Below, piece by piece: positions 8,034 to 16,124 of a DNA stretch of 64,000 nucleotides. The stretch comes from Pelotomaculum sp. PtaU1.Bin035 (GTDB lineage Bacteria > Bacillota > Desulfotomaculia > Desulfotomaculales > Pelotomaculaceae). Location of the stretch: positions 1 through 64,000 of the forward strand of contig MVRN01000127.1 of NCBI GenBank assembly GCA_002067965.1, read 5' to 3'. Below the pieces are notes generated by a model. It worked only from the letters and a program-made list of their open reading frames with translations, was not told the origin of the DNA and ran no database searches. A program made the translations under genes and the position numbers. Position 1 is the first letter of the stretch. Each line of letters starts with the position of its first letter.

Positions 8034-8411
8034 AGCTAATCGCCTCCTAAGTAGTGGTAGGGGGTGTTTGGTATGCATATGTTGAATAATTAATTGCTTC
8101 TACACTATACAAGAAATCCAAGATTAATTCAATATATAAGGATTGACTGGACTTTCTAGGTGGTGTACAATTATTCATACATGCATCAATATATTACATA
8201 TTTCAGTTTTATAAGGCCAATTGAAAACATTTTTAGGGTAAAATCCTCTAAATCTTTTGCACATAAACGGAAAACGATTTATGCGTCAAGCCGTTTTGAT
8301 GAAAAGGCTCAAACAGGCTGAAAAGGGACCAGCAAGTGCATGAAAAAAATTTCTTATAAATTTTAGAAACGACCCTTTGTCAGGCTAATATCCTGGGATG
8401 GAGGTTTAAAC
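8034..8411. other. Divergent A+T-rich control region between the replication operon and the ArgR-like gene
   Basis: About 380 bp that must carry the promoters of both operons. It is clearly richer in A+T than its neighbours. Two stretches look like arginine-repressor boxes: TTGAATAATTAATTGCTT at 8082-8099 and TTATTCATACATGCATCAA at 8171-8189, resembling TGAATWWWWATTCA. It is also a plausible replication origin for the primase-helicase. No gene is supported. Confidence 0.45.
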
Positions 8412-8954
8412 TTGGGCAACAGTGACCAAAATTCGGATGAAATACAAATTTCCGGGACTGAAGAAGATTTAATGGAGTATGGTTCTGCTGATAAGTTATT
8501 AAGGCAAAGTGTCCTTGTCGGGCTTGTTGCTAAAGGCAAGTTCAGGGATCAGGATGAGCTTCTAAATGCCTTGAAAGAAAAGGGCTTTGCGGTAAAACAA
8601 CCCACTTTGTCGCGCGATCTCAAAGCTCTGGGCATATTTAAAGTGAGAGGGAAGTATGAACTTTCACCTGAGGCTAAGCGTAGGCAAGACATGGAAAGGC
8701 TACGCCACCGGCTTTCGGAGTTCGGCGCGGAGAAGCCGCTTCCTGTGTCGACGGTTGCGATAAAGACAGGCCCGGGTTTTGCCCGGTCGGCGGGGAAGAT
8801 GTTGGAGGATTTCTTTGGGGAAGATATTATCGGCAGCATCGCCGGGGATGACATTGTAATACTCGCCGTGAGACGGGGCAAGCGGGAAAAGGGTAAGAGT
8901 TTTGCCTCTGATGTGGTTGAAAAGATCACGGGTTTGTTGGAAGGGGAAAGTTAG
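8412..8954 (+). CDS. ArgR-family regulator carried by the element
   Basis: A 180-residue protein with the two ArgR domains. The N-terminal winged helix (residues 28-85) has DELLNALKEKGFAVKQPTLSRDLKALGIFKVRGKYEL, matching the family pattern 'Q-ATLSRDLKELG-KV'. The C-terminal hexamerisation and arginine-binding domain includes VAIKTGPGFARSAGKML and GSIAGDDIVILAV, keeping the GDD residues. It is about 30 residues longer at the N terminus than chromosomal ArgR. TTG start with GGAGG upstream. Placed divergently from the replication operon, it may repress that operon or act as an accessory factor in recombination, as ArgR does at cer sites. A role in host arginine metabolism is less likely in this context. 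Confidence 0.8.
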   Translation: MGNSDQNSDEIQISGTEEDLMEYGSADKLLRQSVLVGLVAKGKFRDQDELLNALKEKGFAVKQPTLSRDLKALGIFKVRGKYELSPEAKRRQDMERLRHRLSEFGAEKPLPVSTVAIKTGPGFARSAGKMLEDFFGEDIIGSIAGDDIVILAVRRGKREKGKSFASDVVEKITGLLEGES

Positions 8955-9040
8955 GGTGTTGTCTGTACAGGTGTTCGGGGCTGGGAACTTGACGATGCTG
9001 CTTTTCCGGCGACACCGCGCCCGATGGTGCGGTGCGCCCA

Positions 9041-9118
9041 GTCAAGTGGCCAACTGAAGCGTCACCAGCGTCACCCGCGACGGTGACGCTGGTGACGCCA
9101 CTCCCGGCGCTTTGCGGG
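9041..9118. repeat. Palindromic repeat, copy 4
   Basis: GTCAAGTGGCCAACTGAAGC leads into GCGTCACCAGCGTCACC, a short CGCGA loop, GGTGACGCTGGTGACGCC, then CTCCCGGCGCTTTGCGGG. The stem is near perfect and the loop shortest in this copy. It lies between the 3' ends of the ArgR-like gene and the RHH gene, which converge. Confidence 0.85.
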
Positions 9119-9169
9119 TGGATGTGGGGCAGGGCCACGCCCGCACCCATCCGGCCGGTTTCTCCCGCA

Positions 9170-9508
9170 TCATGGCCTGTAGGGGAAGTCAAAGTGCTTG
9201 GATAGGTAGTATCCTACCGCCTCGTCCAGCAGGTTGGTGATCGAATTGATCAAGTTTTCCTTTTTCAACTCACGAACTTTGGAAAGCAGGTCACTACGCA
9301 GGTAGGTGGTGACGCGGGTGTGGCTGTCACCGAACTTTGGCTTTCTCTTCAGCGGCTGGGGCACGGCCTCTTGCCGCCTCTTCTCCCGGTAGGCCTTTAC
9401 CTGCTGCTCCATCCGGGCGGCATCGTCGGGCGGTGGCGTGATCACCCTTCCGTCCTTGGGGTAGGAGCCCTTCCTGATCTGCAGCCGGCCTGTTCCCTTC
9501 TTTTTCAT
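9170..9508 (-). CDS. Ribbon-helix-helix-like DNA-binding protein
   Basis: A 112-residue protein. The first 55 residues are basic and look disordered (RLQIRKGSYPKDGR..., EKRRQEAVPQPLKRKPKF). Residues 62-105 (HTRVTTYLRSDLLSKVRELKKENLINSITNLLDEAVGYYLSKH) match the ribbon-helix-helix layout of a beta strand followed by two helices. AGGAGG is 10 nt before the ATG at 9508. Such proteins act as small repressors or partition factors. With DUF960 and RadC genes upstream on the same strand, it is probably part of a maintenance operon. Confidence 0.65.
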   Translation of the reverse strand: MKKKGTGRLQIRKGSYPKDGRVITPPPDDAARMEQQVKAYREKRRQEAVPQPLKRKPKFGDSHTRVTTYLRSDLLSKVRELKKENLINSITNLLDEAVGYYLSKHFDFPYRP

Positions 9509-9651
9509 GCTTGATAAACCTCCTTGCCGTATAGAGTATAAACAGGGAACAACTGTATGCGTGAGCGTGTACGCTTATGTATCTGTTTACGTCTACGTTT
9601 TTCATGCGCAAAAAAAGGAGGGCGCAGAGCACACTCCCTTCTGGCCAGGCC

Positions 9652-9669
9652 GATACGGATTACCGTATC
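9652..9669. promoter_or_regulatory. Perfect inverted repeat, candidate operator
   Basis: GATACGG and CCGTATC flank ATTA, a typical operator-sized palindrome. It lies in the 280-bp gap upstream of the RHH-like gene and could be its autoregulatory site. The rest of this gap is A+T-rich with no gene. Confidence 0.4.
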
Positions 9670-9788
9670 CCGAATATGATATATTCTTGAAAACTTTTTT
9701 TGATTCAGAACTTAGATTATTAGAAATTTTCACGGGCATAAATTGCGCTAAAGTCATTATCATATCCAGCTGTTCCGATGAAAATTCA

Positions 9789-10103
9789 CTAATATTCGTG
9801 TGGCAACAACATCGTACAGTATGCGCCGCTGTCGATGACCCAAACACTCACGTTCAGGGTCTCCGACACGCGGCAAAGGCGTACCACGAGGTGGGGCGGG
9901 AGTTCCTGGGTGTTTACGATCCTGACGATGCTAGGGCAGTCGGATGCCCCAGTGAGGGAAACTACATCGAAAACCTGCAGGTAGTCCAGCGGCGGGTGCG
10001 GATTGGCCTTTCGATTGTCGACAATGTTCCAGATGGCGGCGATCAGGTCGGGTGGCAGAGATTCAGCCACTCCACGGGTCAGGTAGCGATGCCCTTCAAA
10101 CAT
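9789..10103 (-). CDS. DUF960-like protein
   Basis: A 104-residue protein whose pattern fits DUF960 proteins of plasmids and phages in Firmicutes: MFEGHRYLTRGVAESLPPDL at the start, then IWNIVDNRK and LDYLQVFDV, then VRIVNTQELPPH. Function of the family is unknown. GGAGG is 7 nt before the ATG at 10103. It sits 60-70 nt downstream of RadC on the same strand, in the element's accessory block. Confidence 0.6.
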   Translation of the reverse strand: MFEGHRYLTRGVAESLPPDLIAAIWNIVDNRKANPHPPLDYLQVFDVVSLTGASDCPSIVRIVNTQELPPHLVVRLCRVSETLNVSVWVIDSGAYCTMLLPHEY

Positions 10104-10172
10104 TATTAAACCTCCATTTCCTTGGTGTTTTTTCTAAATGGTTTATGTCTCCCGCTTGCAGGGAGAGCTTGA

Positions 10173-10646
10173 TCACCTGAATAGGCCGGCCTCCTTAAAG
10201 CTGGTGAACCTGCCGCCGGACCCGATCACGACATGGTCCAGTACGCTGATCCCCAGGAGTTCGCCGGCTTCTGACAGGCGTTTTGTTATGCTTTTATCTT
10301 CGGAACTGGGCGAAGGATCTCCACTTGGATGATTATGGAAAATTATTACAGAAGCGGCGTTCGCCAGCAGCGCCACCTTAAAGACCTCTCGCGGATGAAC
10401 TGTTGTACTCGATAAGGTTCCTAAACTTACCACAGAAACACATAAAGGCTCGTTTTTGGTGTTGAGGCAGGCAATGGCGAACACCTCGCGGTCAATATCC
10501 TCCAGAAACCGGCGCATTATCTCCACTGCGTCCACAGGTGTGCACACACGCCTGCCCCCGTAGAGGAAAGATCCCTCCCGGACCATCTTCAGCGAAACCA
10601 CGTCTACACGCTTTGCTGGCAAGGTGTTGTTAGCGTTCTTCTTCAA
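10173..10646 (-). CDS. radC: RadC-like JAB-domain protein
   Basis: A 157-residue protein covering the MPN/JAB (RadC) domain. The metal-site motif is intact: FHNHPSGDPSPSSEDKSITKRL (HxHPSGxxxPSxxD) with the upstream Glu in HPREVFKVAL, followed by LDHVVIGSGGRFTSFKEAGL. It lacks the N-terminal helix-hairpin-helix part of chromosomal RadC, which is usual for mobile-element copies. The TTG at 10646 has GAGGGG 8 nt upstream; a longer frame reaches 10676. It overlaps the end of the preceding gene by 17 nt. Role in the element is unknown; such short RadC proteins are common in islands and plasmids. Confidence 0.85.
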   Translation of the reverse strand: MKKNANNTLPAKRVDVVSLKMVREGSFLYGGRRVCTPVDAVEIMRRFLEDIDREVFAIACLNTKNEPLCVSVVSLGTLSSTTVHPREVFKVALLANAASVIIFHNHPSGDPSPSSEDKSITKRLSEAGELLGISVLDHVVIGSGGRFTSFKEAGLFR

Positions 10647-10896
10647 GTTGGTCACCCCTCTCTTTATCTTTATCATCTAGCGGCACAACCCTGACGATCT
10701 CGCCAGGGTTGTGTCCATGCCTCATTCGGTATTCCTTTTTCACCTGGCCCCACGAACGGTTGGTCGACAGTTCCCTGATAGTCGTCCCGTCCACCTTGAA
10801 CAGGCCGAAGTAGGCCGGGCCGCCCAGGCTGAAAACGTAAACCTTTAGCACTGTGCCCTTCTTATGCATACTGATAATTTGCCGGGTGGGTATCAT
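10630..10896 (-). CDS. Hypothetical protein upstream of radC
   Basis: An 88-residue basic protein of unknown family. The N-terminal half is beta-rich (KGTVLKVYVFSLGGPAYFGLFKVDGTTIREL), the C-terminal tail charged (DDKDKERGDQLEEER). Its stop overlaps the radC start region. AGGAGG lies 33 nt before the ATG at 10896, with a GGCAGG/CCTGCC hairpin between; an internal ATG at 10869 is an alternative start. Confidence 0.55.
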   Translation of the reverse strand: MIPTRQIISMHKKGTVLKVYVFSLGGPAYFGLFKVDGTTIRELSTNRSWGQVKKEYRMRHGHNPGEIVRVVPLDDKDKERGDQLEEER

Positions 10897-10957
10897 ATTG
10901 GTCGGCAGGCGCGTGAACGTCCTGCCGGCACCTCCTTCGCGTTTTGAGTAGAGTTAA

Positions 10958-11422
10958 TCAAGGTGTCTGCACCGTCTGTCGGGCAGGTGTAAACATGTTG
11001 GGGTAGCCGGAGTTCAAATCGATTCCCGCGTTCTCAGCCAGAAACTCCTCTGTTTCTTGGTCGAATTGGCCCACCGCGCTGTAGAAAATCATCATAAACT
11101 CATTGTCATACAGTACGGCCGCCTGGTAGTACCTCAGCCCCCCGTGCAGGTTCTTGACCTCCACCCATTCCGGCCCTGTGCCCAGCAGGCCGCCGTCTTG
11201 CGGGTTCAGGCCGACCTCCGACAGGTCGCGGGCGTCGTCGCCCGGCTCCAATATCACGAAGTAGCCGTGCTCTTCCAAGGAGAATTCCTGCAACGGCTCA
11301 CCGTCACCCAGCGCGGAGTGCAACTCGCCGAAATACTCTTCCAGGTGGTCAAGGAGCGGCTCAGTAAGTGCCTGGGAGGATCGCAACATTTGAATGTCGG
11401 CCAAGACTTTAACGGTTTTCAT
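10958..11422 (-). CDS. Hypothetical acidic protein
   Basis: A 154-residue, strongly acidic protein (LEEYFGELHSALGDGEPLQEFSLEEH, QFDQETEEFLAENAG). No domain is recognised and no signal peptide is seen. GGGGG precedes the ATG at 11422. It heads the leftward block with the 88-residue, radC and DUF960 genes. Its acidity and lack of cysteine motifs recall small element-encoded inhibitors, but there is no evidence for this. Confidence 0.55.
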   Translation of the reverse strand: MKTVKVLADIQMLRSSQALTEPLLDHLEEYFGELHSALGDGEPLQEFSLEEHGYFVILEPGDDARDLSEVGLNPQDGGLLGTGPEWVEVKNLHGGLRYYQAAVLYDNEFMMIFYSAVGQFDQETEEFLAENAGIDLNSGYPNMFTPARQTVQTP

Positions 11423-11572
11423 CTCTTTACCCCCTTCGTAAATATTGACCCAGCGGGCTATACTCTCCGCCGGGTCTGGTTATGGGATTGGTTAAATTTT
11501 TTCAACCTGCAAGCGCTGGAGTGCATCTCACCATATAGGGCGGGACCATGGTACGCAGGCTGTTTGCGTCGG

Positions 11573-11660
11573 CAGTCAGACGGCCGGCCGTAGCGTCACA
11601 GCGTCACCTCCCGGTGACGCTGTGACGGTGATGACGCTACGCCCAGCGTTCTGACGGGGT
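11573..11660. repeat. Palindromic repeat, copy 5
   Basis: CAGTCAGACGGCCGGCCGTA leads into GCGTCACAGCGTCACC, then GGTGACGCTGTGACG and GATGACGCTACGCCCAGCG, then TTCTGACGGGG. It lies in the gap between divergent genes 10958-11422 and 12009-12815. Confidence 0.8.
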
Positions 11661-12008
11661 GCCTTCACAGTACTTGGACAGGTGCTGCCCCCTTCTCTTA
11701 GACATTCAAAAAAGGACTGGTCTCTTCCGAGCCCGGTATTTGCTTACAAACGGCATTGGGTGACTTCAAAAACCGAGGGCTGACGGGTATCCCCTTGTTG
11801 ACCGTAAACCAATCGAAAAAGTTTTTTTAGTGACAGTAGTTGACATGTTTTAGTCCGTCCCCTGTGCTAGGATCTTGGTATCAATCGATCCCGAGCGGGG
11901 CCTGAGGTTGGGGAAACCGGAGGAGGTGTAGTAACTAGATTTTTGCCCGTGCCGATAAAATGGCACGATCCAGCGCTCCGCCGGCGAAGTGAGAGGGGAG
12001 AGGAGATT
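11661..12008 (+). promoter_or_regulatory. Leader region of the stalk-domain secreted protein
   Basis: About 350 bp before the TTG start. It includes a TTGACATG...TGTGCTAGGAT stretch (11840-11873) that resembles one before the 16301 gene (CTGACATG...GTGCTAAAAT, about 16218), then a G-rich leader with a hairpin GTGCC/GGCAC (11948-11966). The leader may be structured, but I could not match it to a known riboswitch. Confidence 0.4.
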
Positions 12009-12815
12009 TTGAGAAGGCATATTGTATACCTGACGGCAATCGTTCTGGTGCTACTGGCCCTGGCACCCGTGCCTGCGCTGGCAGTTGAAGGCAATGTCGT
12101 TTTCACCGTGGGCAGCGACACCTACTACATCAACGGCCTGGCCGGGAAGATGGACGCCGTGCCCTTCGTCGAATCGGGCCGGACGTTCGTGCCGGTCAGG
12201 TACCTGTCCGCCGGGCTGGGTGTCCCCATCAGATGGGACGAGGCGAAGGAGAGGGTTGAGATGCCCATTCCCTACAGCGAGGACGCCACCATATTCGTCC
12301 TCATGGAGGGCGACAAAAACATCTACGTCGAGAGCCCCATCGGCACCGGCGGGGTGCCCAGCCCGCACAAGGAGATGGACGTCGCGCCGGTCATCAGGGA
12401 CGGCCGCATGTACCTGCCGGCCAGGTATATCGCCGAACTGTACCGCTACCAGGTGGGGTGGGACGATGCCACCCAGTCAGTGCTCATAGGGCCGCCGGGC
12501 AAGCTGCTACAGCCGCCGCGGGCCAAGGTGCCGGTAGCCTCGGCTGAGGACCGAGCCGTTCAGATCGTCGCCGACGCCTACTACAACGGCTCCACGGACA
12601 GGCTCAGGCGCTTCGGTCAGATTTACCCGGGCCGTGATGTCTACCTAATTGAGCATCTCGTGTACGCGGGTAGCGATATGCCGTCGATCGAGGATGCCTT
12701 CCTCGTGGACACTAACAGTGGTAAGATTATCAAAAGGCTCTACGGAGGTGGAAGTGTGGATGAGTTTTGGCTTTGGGTAGATGCCTTTAAAAAGACCGGG
12801 AATCCTCCCGAGTAG
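12009..12815 (+). CDS. Secreted protein with copper-amine-oxidase-N stalk domain
   Basis: A 268-residue exported protein. The TTG start follows GAGAGGGGAGAGGAG. A signal peptide (RRHIVYLTAIVLVLLALAPVPALA) ends with an AxA-type cleavage site. Residues 30-160 carry the stalk domain (copper amine oxidase N-terminal-like) in two halves: RTFVPVRYLSAGLGVPIRWDEAKERVEM and RMYLPARYIAELYRYQVGWDDATQSVLIG. The C-terminal 100 residues are of unknown fold. The domain name is historical; no oxidase active site is present. Such proteins sit at the cell surface in Clostridia. Followed by a terminator at 12928-12965, so it is probably monocistronic. Confidence 0.8.
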   Translation: MRRHIVYLTAIVLVLLALAPVPALAVEGNVVFTVGSDTYYINGLAGKMDAVPFVESGRTFVPVRYLSAGLGVPIRWDEAKERVEMPIPYSEDATIFVLMEGDKNIYVESPIGTGGVPSPHKEMDVAPVIRDGRMYLPARYIAELYRYQVGWDDATQSVLIGPPGKLLQPPRAKVPVASAEDRAVQIVADAYYNGSTDRLRRFGQIYPGRDVYLIEHLVYAGSDMPSIEDAFLVDTNSGKIIKRLYGGGSVDEFWLWVDAFKKTGNPPE

Positions 12816-12927
12816 GGCTGCGGGAGGGGTAACACCTGTTATTACCTGGAATTTGAATTTCTAAATTCCACTGAAGATTTTTTCCTGCATTCCCTGGTAC
12901 ACCTGGTAAAGTTCAAGTGTTAAAATA

Positions 12928-12965
12928 GGCGGGAGGCATCTTGGTGCTTTCCCGCCGTTTTTTCT
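12928..12965 (+). terminator. Rho-independent terminator of the stalk-domain gene
   Basis: GGCGGGA pairs with TCCCGCC around a 16-nt loop and is followed by GTTTTTTCTG. It is about 110 nt past the stop of 12009-12815. Confidence 0.8.
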
Positions 12966-13027
12966 GATAATCCAATTTCCATCTGACTTTGAGACATGCT
13001 TTGCTCACCACCATGGTCCACCAGGTT

Positions 13028-13243
13028 CTAATCTATTTTGTTATCTTTCTTTTCTTCTACAGTAGGAGCTATTTCAGCCTTATCGTTTAGAGCTATGTGA
13101 TCCGGGTTGGCTTGGTGGGCGGTGATCTCCAAGTCTGGTAAGATGCGCCCGCAATAAGGACATCCCCTGTTCACCAGTTTAGATACCGGGCTGGCAGAAA
13201 CACTAATCTTTTGGCAGTTCGAACATTTATACCAATAAGCCAA
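13028..13243 (-). CDS. Small zinc-ribbon protein
   Basis: A 71-residue protein with two CxxC pairs (YKCSNCQKI near residue 7 and RGCPYCGRI near residue 28) that would bind one zinc ion as a ribbon. The remaining tail is acidic and probably disordered. TTG start with AAGGAG 10 nt upstream. It lies downstream of the WYL regulator gene on the same strand, with about 65 nt between. Could be a nucleic-acid or protein adaptor; no specific function is visible. Confidence 0.7.
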   Translation of the reverse strand: MAYWYKCSNCQKISVSASPVSKLVNRGCPYCGRILPDLEITAHQANPDHIALNDKAEIAPTVEEKKDNKID

Positions 13244-13310
13244 TCAACTACATCTCCTTAAATCTGAATTTTTACAACAGATTATAATCCTTTTTAGAAC
13301 GAGAAACCCG

Positions 13311-14318
13311 TCATAAGGTGACAGGTTTCTCGTATTTCTTGGTAATCTCCTCGGCTATTGACTTTAGCCTCTGCCGCAGGTCCTCCGGCTCCAGCACCTC
13401 CACCAGGGTGCCCCAGCGCAGCAGCCACCCGACCATGCCCTCCCACGTCTCCAGTTGGAACGTTGCCAGAACGCTGCCGTCCTCCCGTGCCTCCAACTGC
13501 TGGGAGGGGTGGAAGGTCATGTTTTGCAGGTCCTCGGCGGCCATGCCCGTGGCCAGGAGCCTGATGGTGAGCAGGCCGCCTTTCTTGTCCAGGTGGGTCG
13601 ACCAGGCGTTTTTGACGTGATCCCTCAGGGAGAAGTCCTCCGGGTAGTCAAACCGCTCGCCGGTGGTTGTGAGGCTTTCGATCCTGTCCAGGCGGAACAT
13701 GCGCTCGTCCCAGGCCTCGCAGCAGAAGGCTGCCAGGTACCACCGCTCTTCCTTGCAAATAAGCCCCAGCGGCCTGACCCTGCGGACCTTTCCCTTATAT
13801 TTGATCCGCAGCACCGCCTCCCTGGCCAGGGCGTCCATGCAGCGGTCTATCTTCTCGGCCATCCCCTCGCTGTCCCGGGCCTCCGGCTCCATAAAGATCA
13901 CCCGCTCGCTCATCTTCTGCATGTACCGGGCGAGTTTCTGGTAGCGCAGCAGCTGGTACATCAACTGACCCTGGTCGCCGGGCTGTGCTTGCACCCTGGC
14001 CCAGGGCTTGCTCCCCAGGCGCTCCAGCATCAGGCTCATGATGAAAACCCTCTTGTCGTCGGCCGTTTCGAACAGCGGGATGTCCATGGAGTACCTGCCC
14101 TTCGCCCGGCCTGGTCCGGGTGTCTGGAAGAAGATACCCATCTCTTCGGCGATCTTTTTCAGGTCTGCCAGGTCGCGCTGGATGGTCCTGACGTCCACTT
14201 CCTCATCGTCGAAGAAGTCGTCAAAGCTCAAGCCCCCGGTGGGCATGCTCTGCATCAGCTTGATCACGTGCCGCACCATCCTGGCGGTCTTGGATCTCTT
14301 GAACTCTTCATTTATCAC
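13311..14318 (-). CDS. WYL-domain transcriptional regulator
   Basis: A 335-residue protein with an N-terminal DeoR-like winged helix (residues 10-75, EVDVRTIQRDLADLKKIAEEMGIFF) and a central WYL domain (about 165-235) with RVRPLGLICKEERWYLAAFC and RMFRLDRIESL, followed by a WCX-type C-terminal region (LLTIRLLATGMA...). WYL domains bind nucleic-acid or nucleotide ligands and are common regulators of mobile elements and defence genes. It is transcribed leftward with the zinc-ribbon gene; the HU-like operon lies upstream on the same strand. Target genes are unknown. Confidence 0.85.
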   Translation of the reverse strand: MINEEFKRSKTARMVRHVIKLMQSMPTGGLSFDDFFDDEEVDVRTIQRDLADLKKIAEEMGIFFQTPGPGRAKGRYSMDIPLFETADDKRVFIMSLMLERLGSKPWARVQAQPGDQGQLMYQLLRYQKLARYMQKMSERVIFMEPEARDSEGMAEKIDRCMDALAREAVLRIKYKGKVRRVRPLGLICKEERWYLAAFCCEAWDERMFRLDRIESLTTTGERFDYPEDFSLRDHVKNAWSTHLDKKGGLLTIRLLATGMAAEDLQNMTFHPSQQLEAREDGSVLATFQLETWEGMVGWLLRWGTLVEVLEPEDLRQRLKSIAEEITKKYEKPVTL

Positions 14319-14405
14319 TGATTGGCCCTCCTGCTTTTAGTTCTCTGCAACGCACTCTTTATTGCCGGAATTATATCATTGACCAGGGGAAAAAACCTGT
14401 CAGAT

Positions 14406-15014
14406 TTAGACAGGTTTACAGTTTTCCTCAAGGCACGAATCAAAGGGGCGATCAGCATCTGCTTCCCCCTGGTTTTCTGTTGGTGCCGTTGTGGGACACA
14501 TCGCTAAATCACCGTTCTTGCGTCTGTGTCTGCGCTTCCTTTTGCTGCTATGGCTGTCTTCCAGGGTTGGTACTGTCACACCCGCTTTTGTCACTTCCTC
14601 ATGGATGCCTTCAATGGCTGTTGTGTCGTCTGCTGGGCTGAACTCCGTAATCGTTTTGGGTCCTACGCAGCCGCCGCCTACACCGCTGCCCATGGCGGCA
14701 GGGGGGCCGCTGCCGGGCGTTTTGCTTAAATTAACGGCCAACCGCTCCTTCAGTTTCTTCCCGGCCCTGAACGCCGGGTGCCTTCCCGCCGGCACCACCA
14801 GTTCCTCGCCGGTCCTCGGGTTGCGCCCGGGCCGCTCGCCCCAACTCCTGACCTCGAACGTGCCGAAACCGGCCAGTTGGACCTTCTCGCCCCTCTCCAG
14901 GGCGACGCCCACGGCCTCGACGAACGCTTCCAGGAATCTGTCGGCGGTCTTTAGCGTCGTGCCCGTCTTCTGCGCCATGGCGCGGGCCAGGTCGATCTTG
15001 ATCATCTTTGTCAT
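14406..15014 (-). CDS. HU-family DNA-binding protein with long basic tail
   Basis: A 202-residue protein whose first 95 residues are a standard HU/IHF fold: KIDLARAMAQKTGTTLKTADRFLEAFVEAV, then GEKVQLAGFGTFEVRSWGERPGRNPRTGEELVVPAGRHPAFRAGKKLKERL. HU is normally about 90 residues; here about 110 more follow, low in complexity and including a basic patch (SSKRKRRHRRKN). The ATG at 15014 overlaps the stop of the preceding gene in an ATGA arrangement, which decides the start. It may compact element DNA or help assemble recombination or replication complexes. The tail is odd and has no recognised domain. Confidence 0.85.
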   Translation of the reverse strand: MTKMIKIDLARAMAQKTGTTLKTADRFLEAFVEAVGVALERGEKVQLAGFGTFEVRSWGERPGRNPRTGEELVVPAGRHPAFRAGKKLKERLAVNLSKTPGSGPPAAMGSGVGGGCVGPKTITEFSPADDTTAIEGIHEEVTKAGVTVPTLEDSHSSKRKRRHRRKNGDLAMCPTTAPTENQGEADADRPFDSCLEENCKPV

Positions 15015-15490
15015 CGCCTCCATCTCCGCCAGTCGTGGCGGCCGTTCCTGCCGGTGCCTCTTTCGTAGACCCTTTGACCATTCTCTTTAACCCAATTCTC
15101 GTCCATCAGTTCCGGCGGCAGACAGTACGCCCATATGTTTCCGTCCTTGTCTACGTCGCCCTGGTTAGGGTAGCAGGGGCTGCATCGGGCGCACCTGGTG
15201 GCGTACCTGGACGCCACTACCTGTACGGTGTGTTGGTCGGGGTTGAAGATGGCGGAGTACTCGCCGCCGTGTTCAGGCGTGTAGCCGGTGTCCCGGTGAT
15301 CCCAGTTACCGTAGAGTGTGGTGTCCGCCTCCTCCGGGCCGCACCCGTCGAGGTATTCCTCTGCGCATGCCGCCAGGTGCCTCTCCCGGAGAAGATCGAT
15401 TGCGTCCCCGTCCCACATCCACAGGATGCTGCCGGCGTTGTGTACGCCTGTGGTGATGCGGCAGGGCAGGTCTCCTCGATGTCTACTCAA
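15011..15490 (-). CDS. Hypothetical protein coupled to the HU gene
   Basis: About 159 residues from a TTG start at 15490 that follows GAGGTGG; the frame extends to 15538 without a better site. It contains a cluster of cysteines (ATRCARCSPCYPNQGDVD) that may bind metal, and an acidic N-terminal half (MWDGDAIDLLRERHLAACAEEYLDGCGPEEAD). The C-terminal end is basic (GRNGRHDWRRWRR). Its stop codon overlaps the HU start (ATGA), so translation of the two is probably coupled. Family not recognised; looks like a phage- or island-type accessory protein. Confidence 0.6.
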   Translation of the reverse strand: MSRHRGDLPCRITTGVHNAGSILWMWDGDAIDLLRERHLAACAEEYLDGCGPEEADTTLYGNWDHRDTGYTPEHGGEYSAIFNPDQHTVQVVASRYATRCARCSPCYPNQGDVDKDGNIWAYCLPPELMDENWVKENGQRVYERGTGRNGRHDWRRWRR

Positions 15491-15863
15491 TATAGACCAC
15501 CTCACCAATTGAAATTGACCCTGCCATGGCAAAACCAATCCAGGCCCGGATCATAGTAATTATATATAGTCAAAAAATGACATTGTTTCAATTTAATGTA
15601 TCTGTATACTTAGTGGATTATCGACGTTGACTCGGTGGGTTAGTCCATGTGATAAAATAAATTCCCGCCACCAACCGTAACTTCGCTGTTAGTCGTACTC
15701 ACAGGGGATTTCTGGCATGGAGAAAGGCTCAGACGGACGTCTGTTAGGCAAGAAGGTTGTCCCGGCAACGCCGAGCGCAGCCGTAGAACCGACAAGGACA
15801 ATCTCCAGGAGGGCTAAAGCCACACATGAAGGGGTTTGCTGGCAGCGGCACCACGAGCCCTTG

Positions 15864-15950
15864 CCCCGCCAGAACGCCGGGCGTAGCGTCACCATCGTCA
15901 CAGCGTCAACAGGATGACGCTGTGACGCTACGGTCGGCCGATTGACTGGC
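15864..15950. repeat. Palindromic repeat, copy 6
   Basis: Inverse orientation relative to copy 5: CCCCGCCAGAACGCCGGGCG, then TAGCGTCACCATCGTCACAG, CGTCAACAGGATGACGCTG, TGACGCTACGGTCGGCCGA and TTGACTGGC. It is a clear member of the family and lies in a gap between divergent genes. Confidence 0.85.
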
Positions 15951-16079
15951 GGCCAGGGCAAGACCGCATGTTGCCACTAAGTTCGCATCGGACCAGCCTT
16001 TGTGAAACACTCATGTACTTGCGGAGCAGTTCTGCACAATGTGGAATATGTCAAAATATATGTAACTTCTGAGAAATAT

Positions 16080-16124
16080 TTCCAAGAAAAGAGAAGGTAA
16101 GACAAGAACCATGTCGAATAAGCA
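16080..16124 (+). repeat. 45-nt motif shared with 19688-19731, copy A
   Basis: TTCCAAGAAAAGAGAAGG, then AAGACAAGAACC and GTCGAATAA. The copy at 19688 has TTCCAAGGGAAAAGAAGG, AAAACAAAAACTC and GTCGAATAA. Each copy lies about 180-220 nt upstream of a rightward gene, which suggests a shared regulatory site or leader. Confidence 0.55.

Noticed and set aside
8926-9192. 88-residue frame over repeat copy 4
   Set aside because: It is made almost entirely of the palindromic repeat read through and has no ribosome site.
10860-10930. Leader peptide ending on the ATG of the 88-residue gene
   Set aside because: A GTG-started frame ends ATATGA at the right place, but its ribosome site overlaps its own start codon.
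11860-12000. Known riboswitch class before the stalk-domain gene
   Set aside because: The G-rich leader has hairpins, but no match to the c-di-AMP, c-di-GMP or cobalamin consensus could be made by eye. A covariance-model search would decide.
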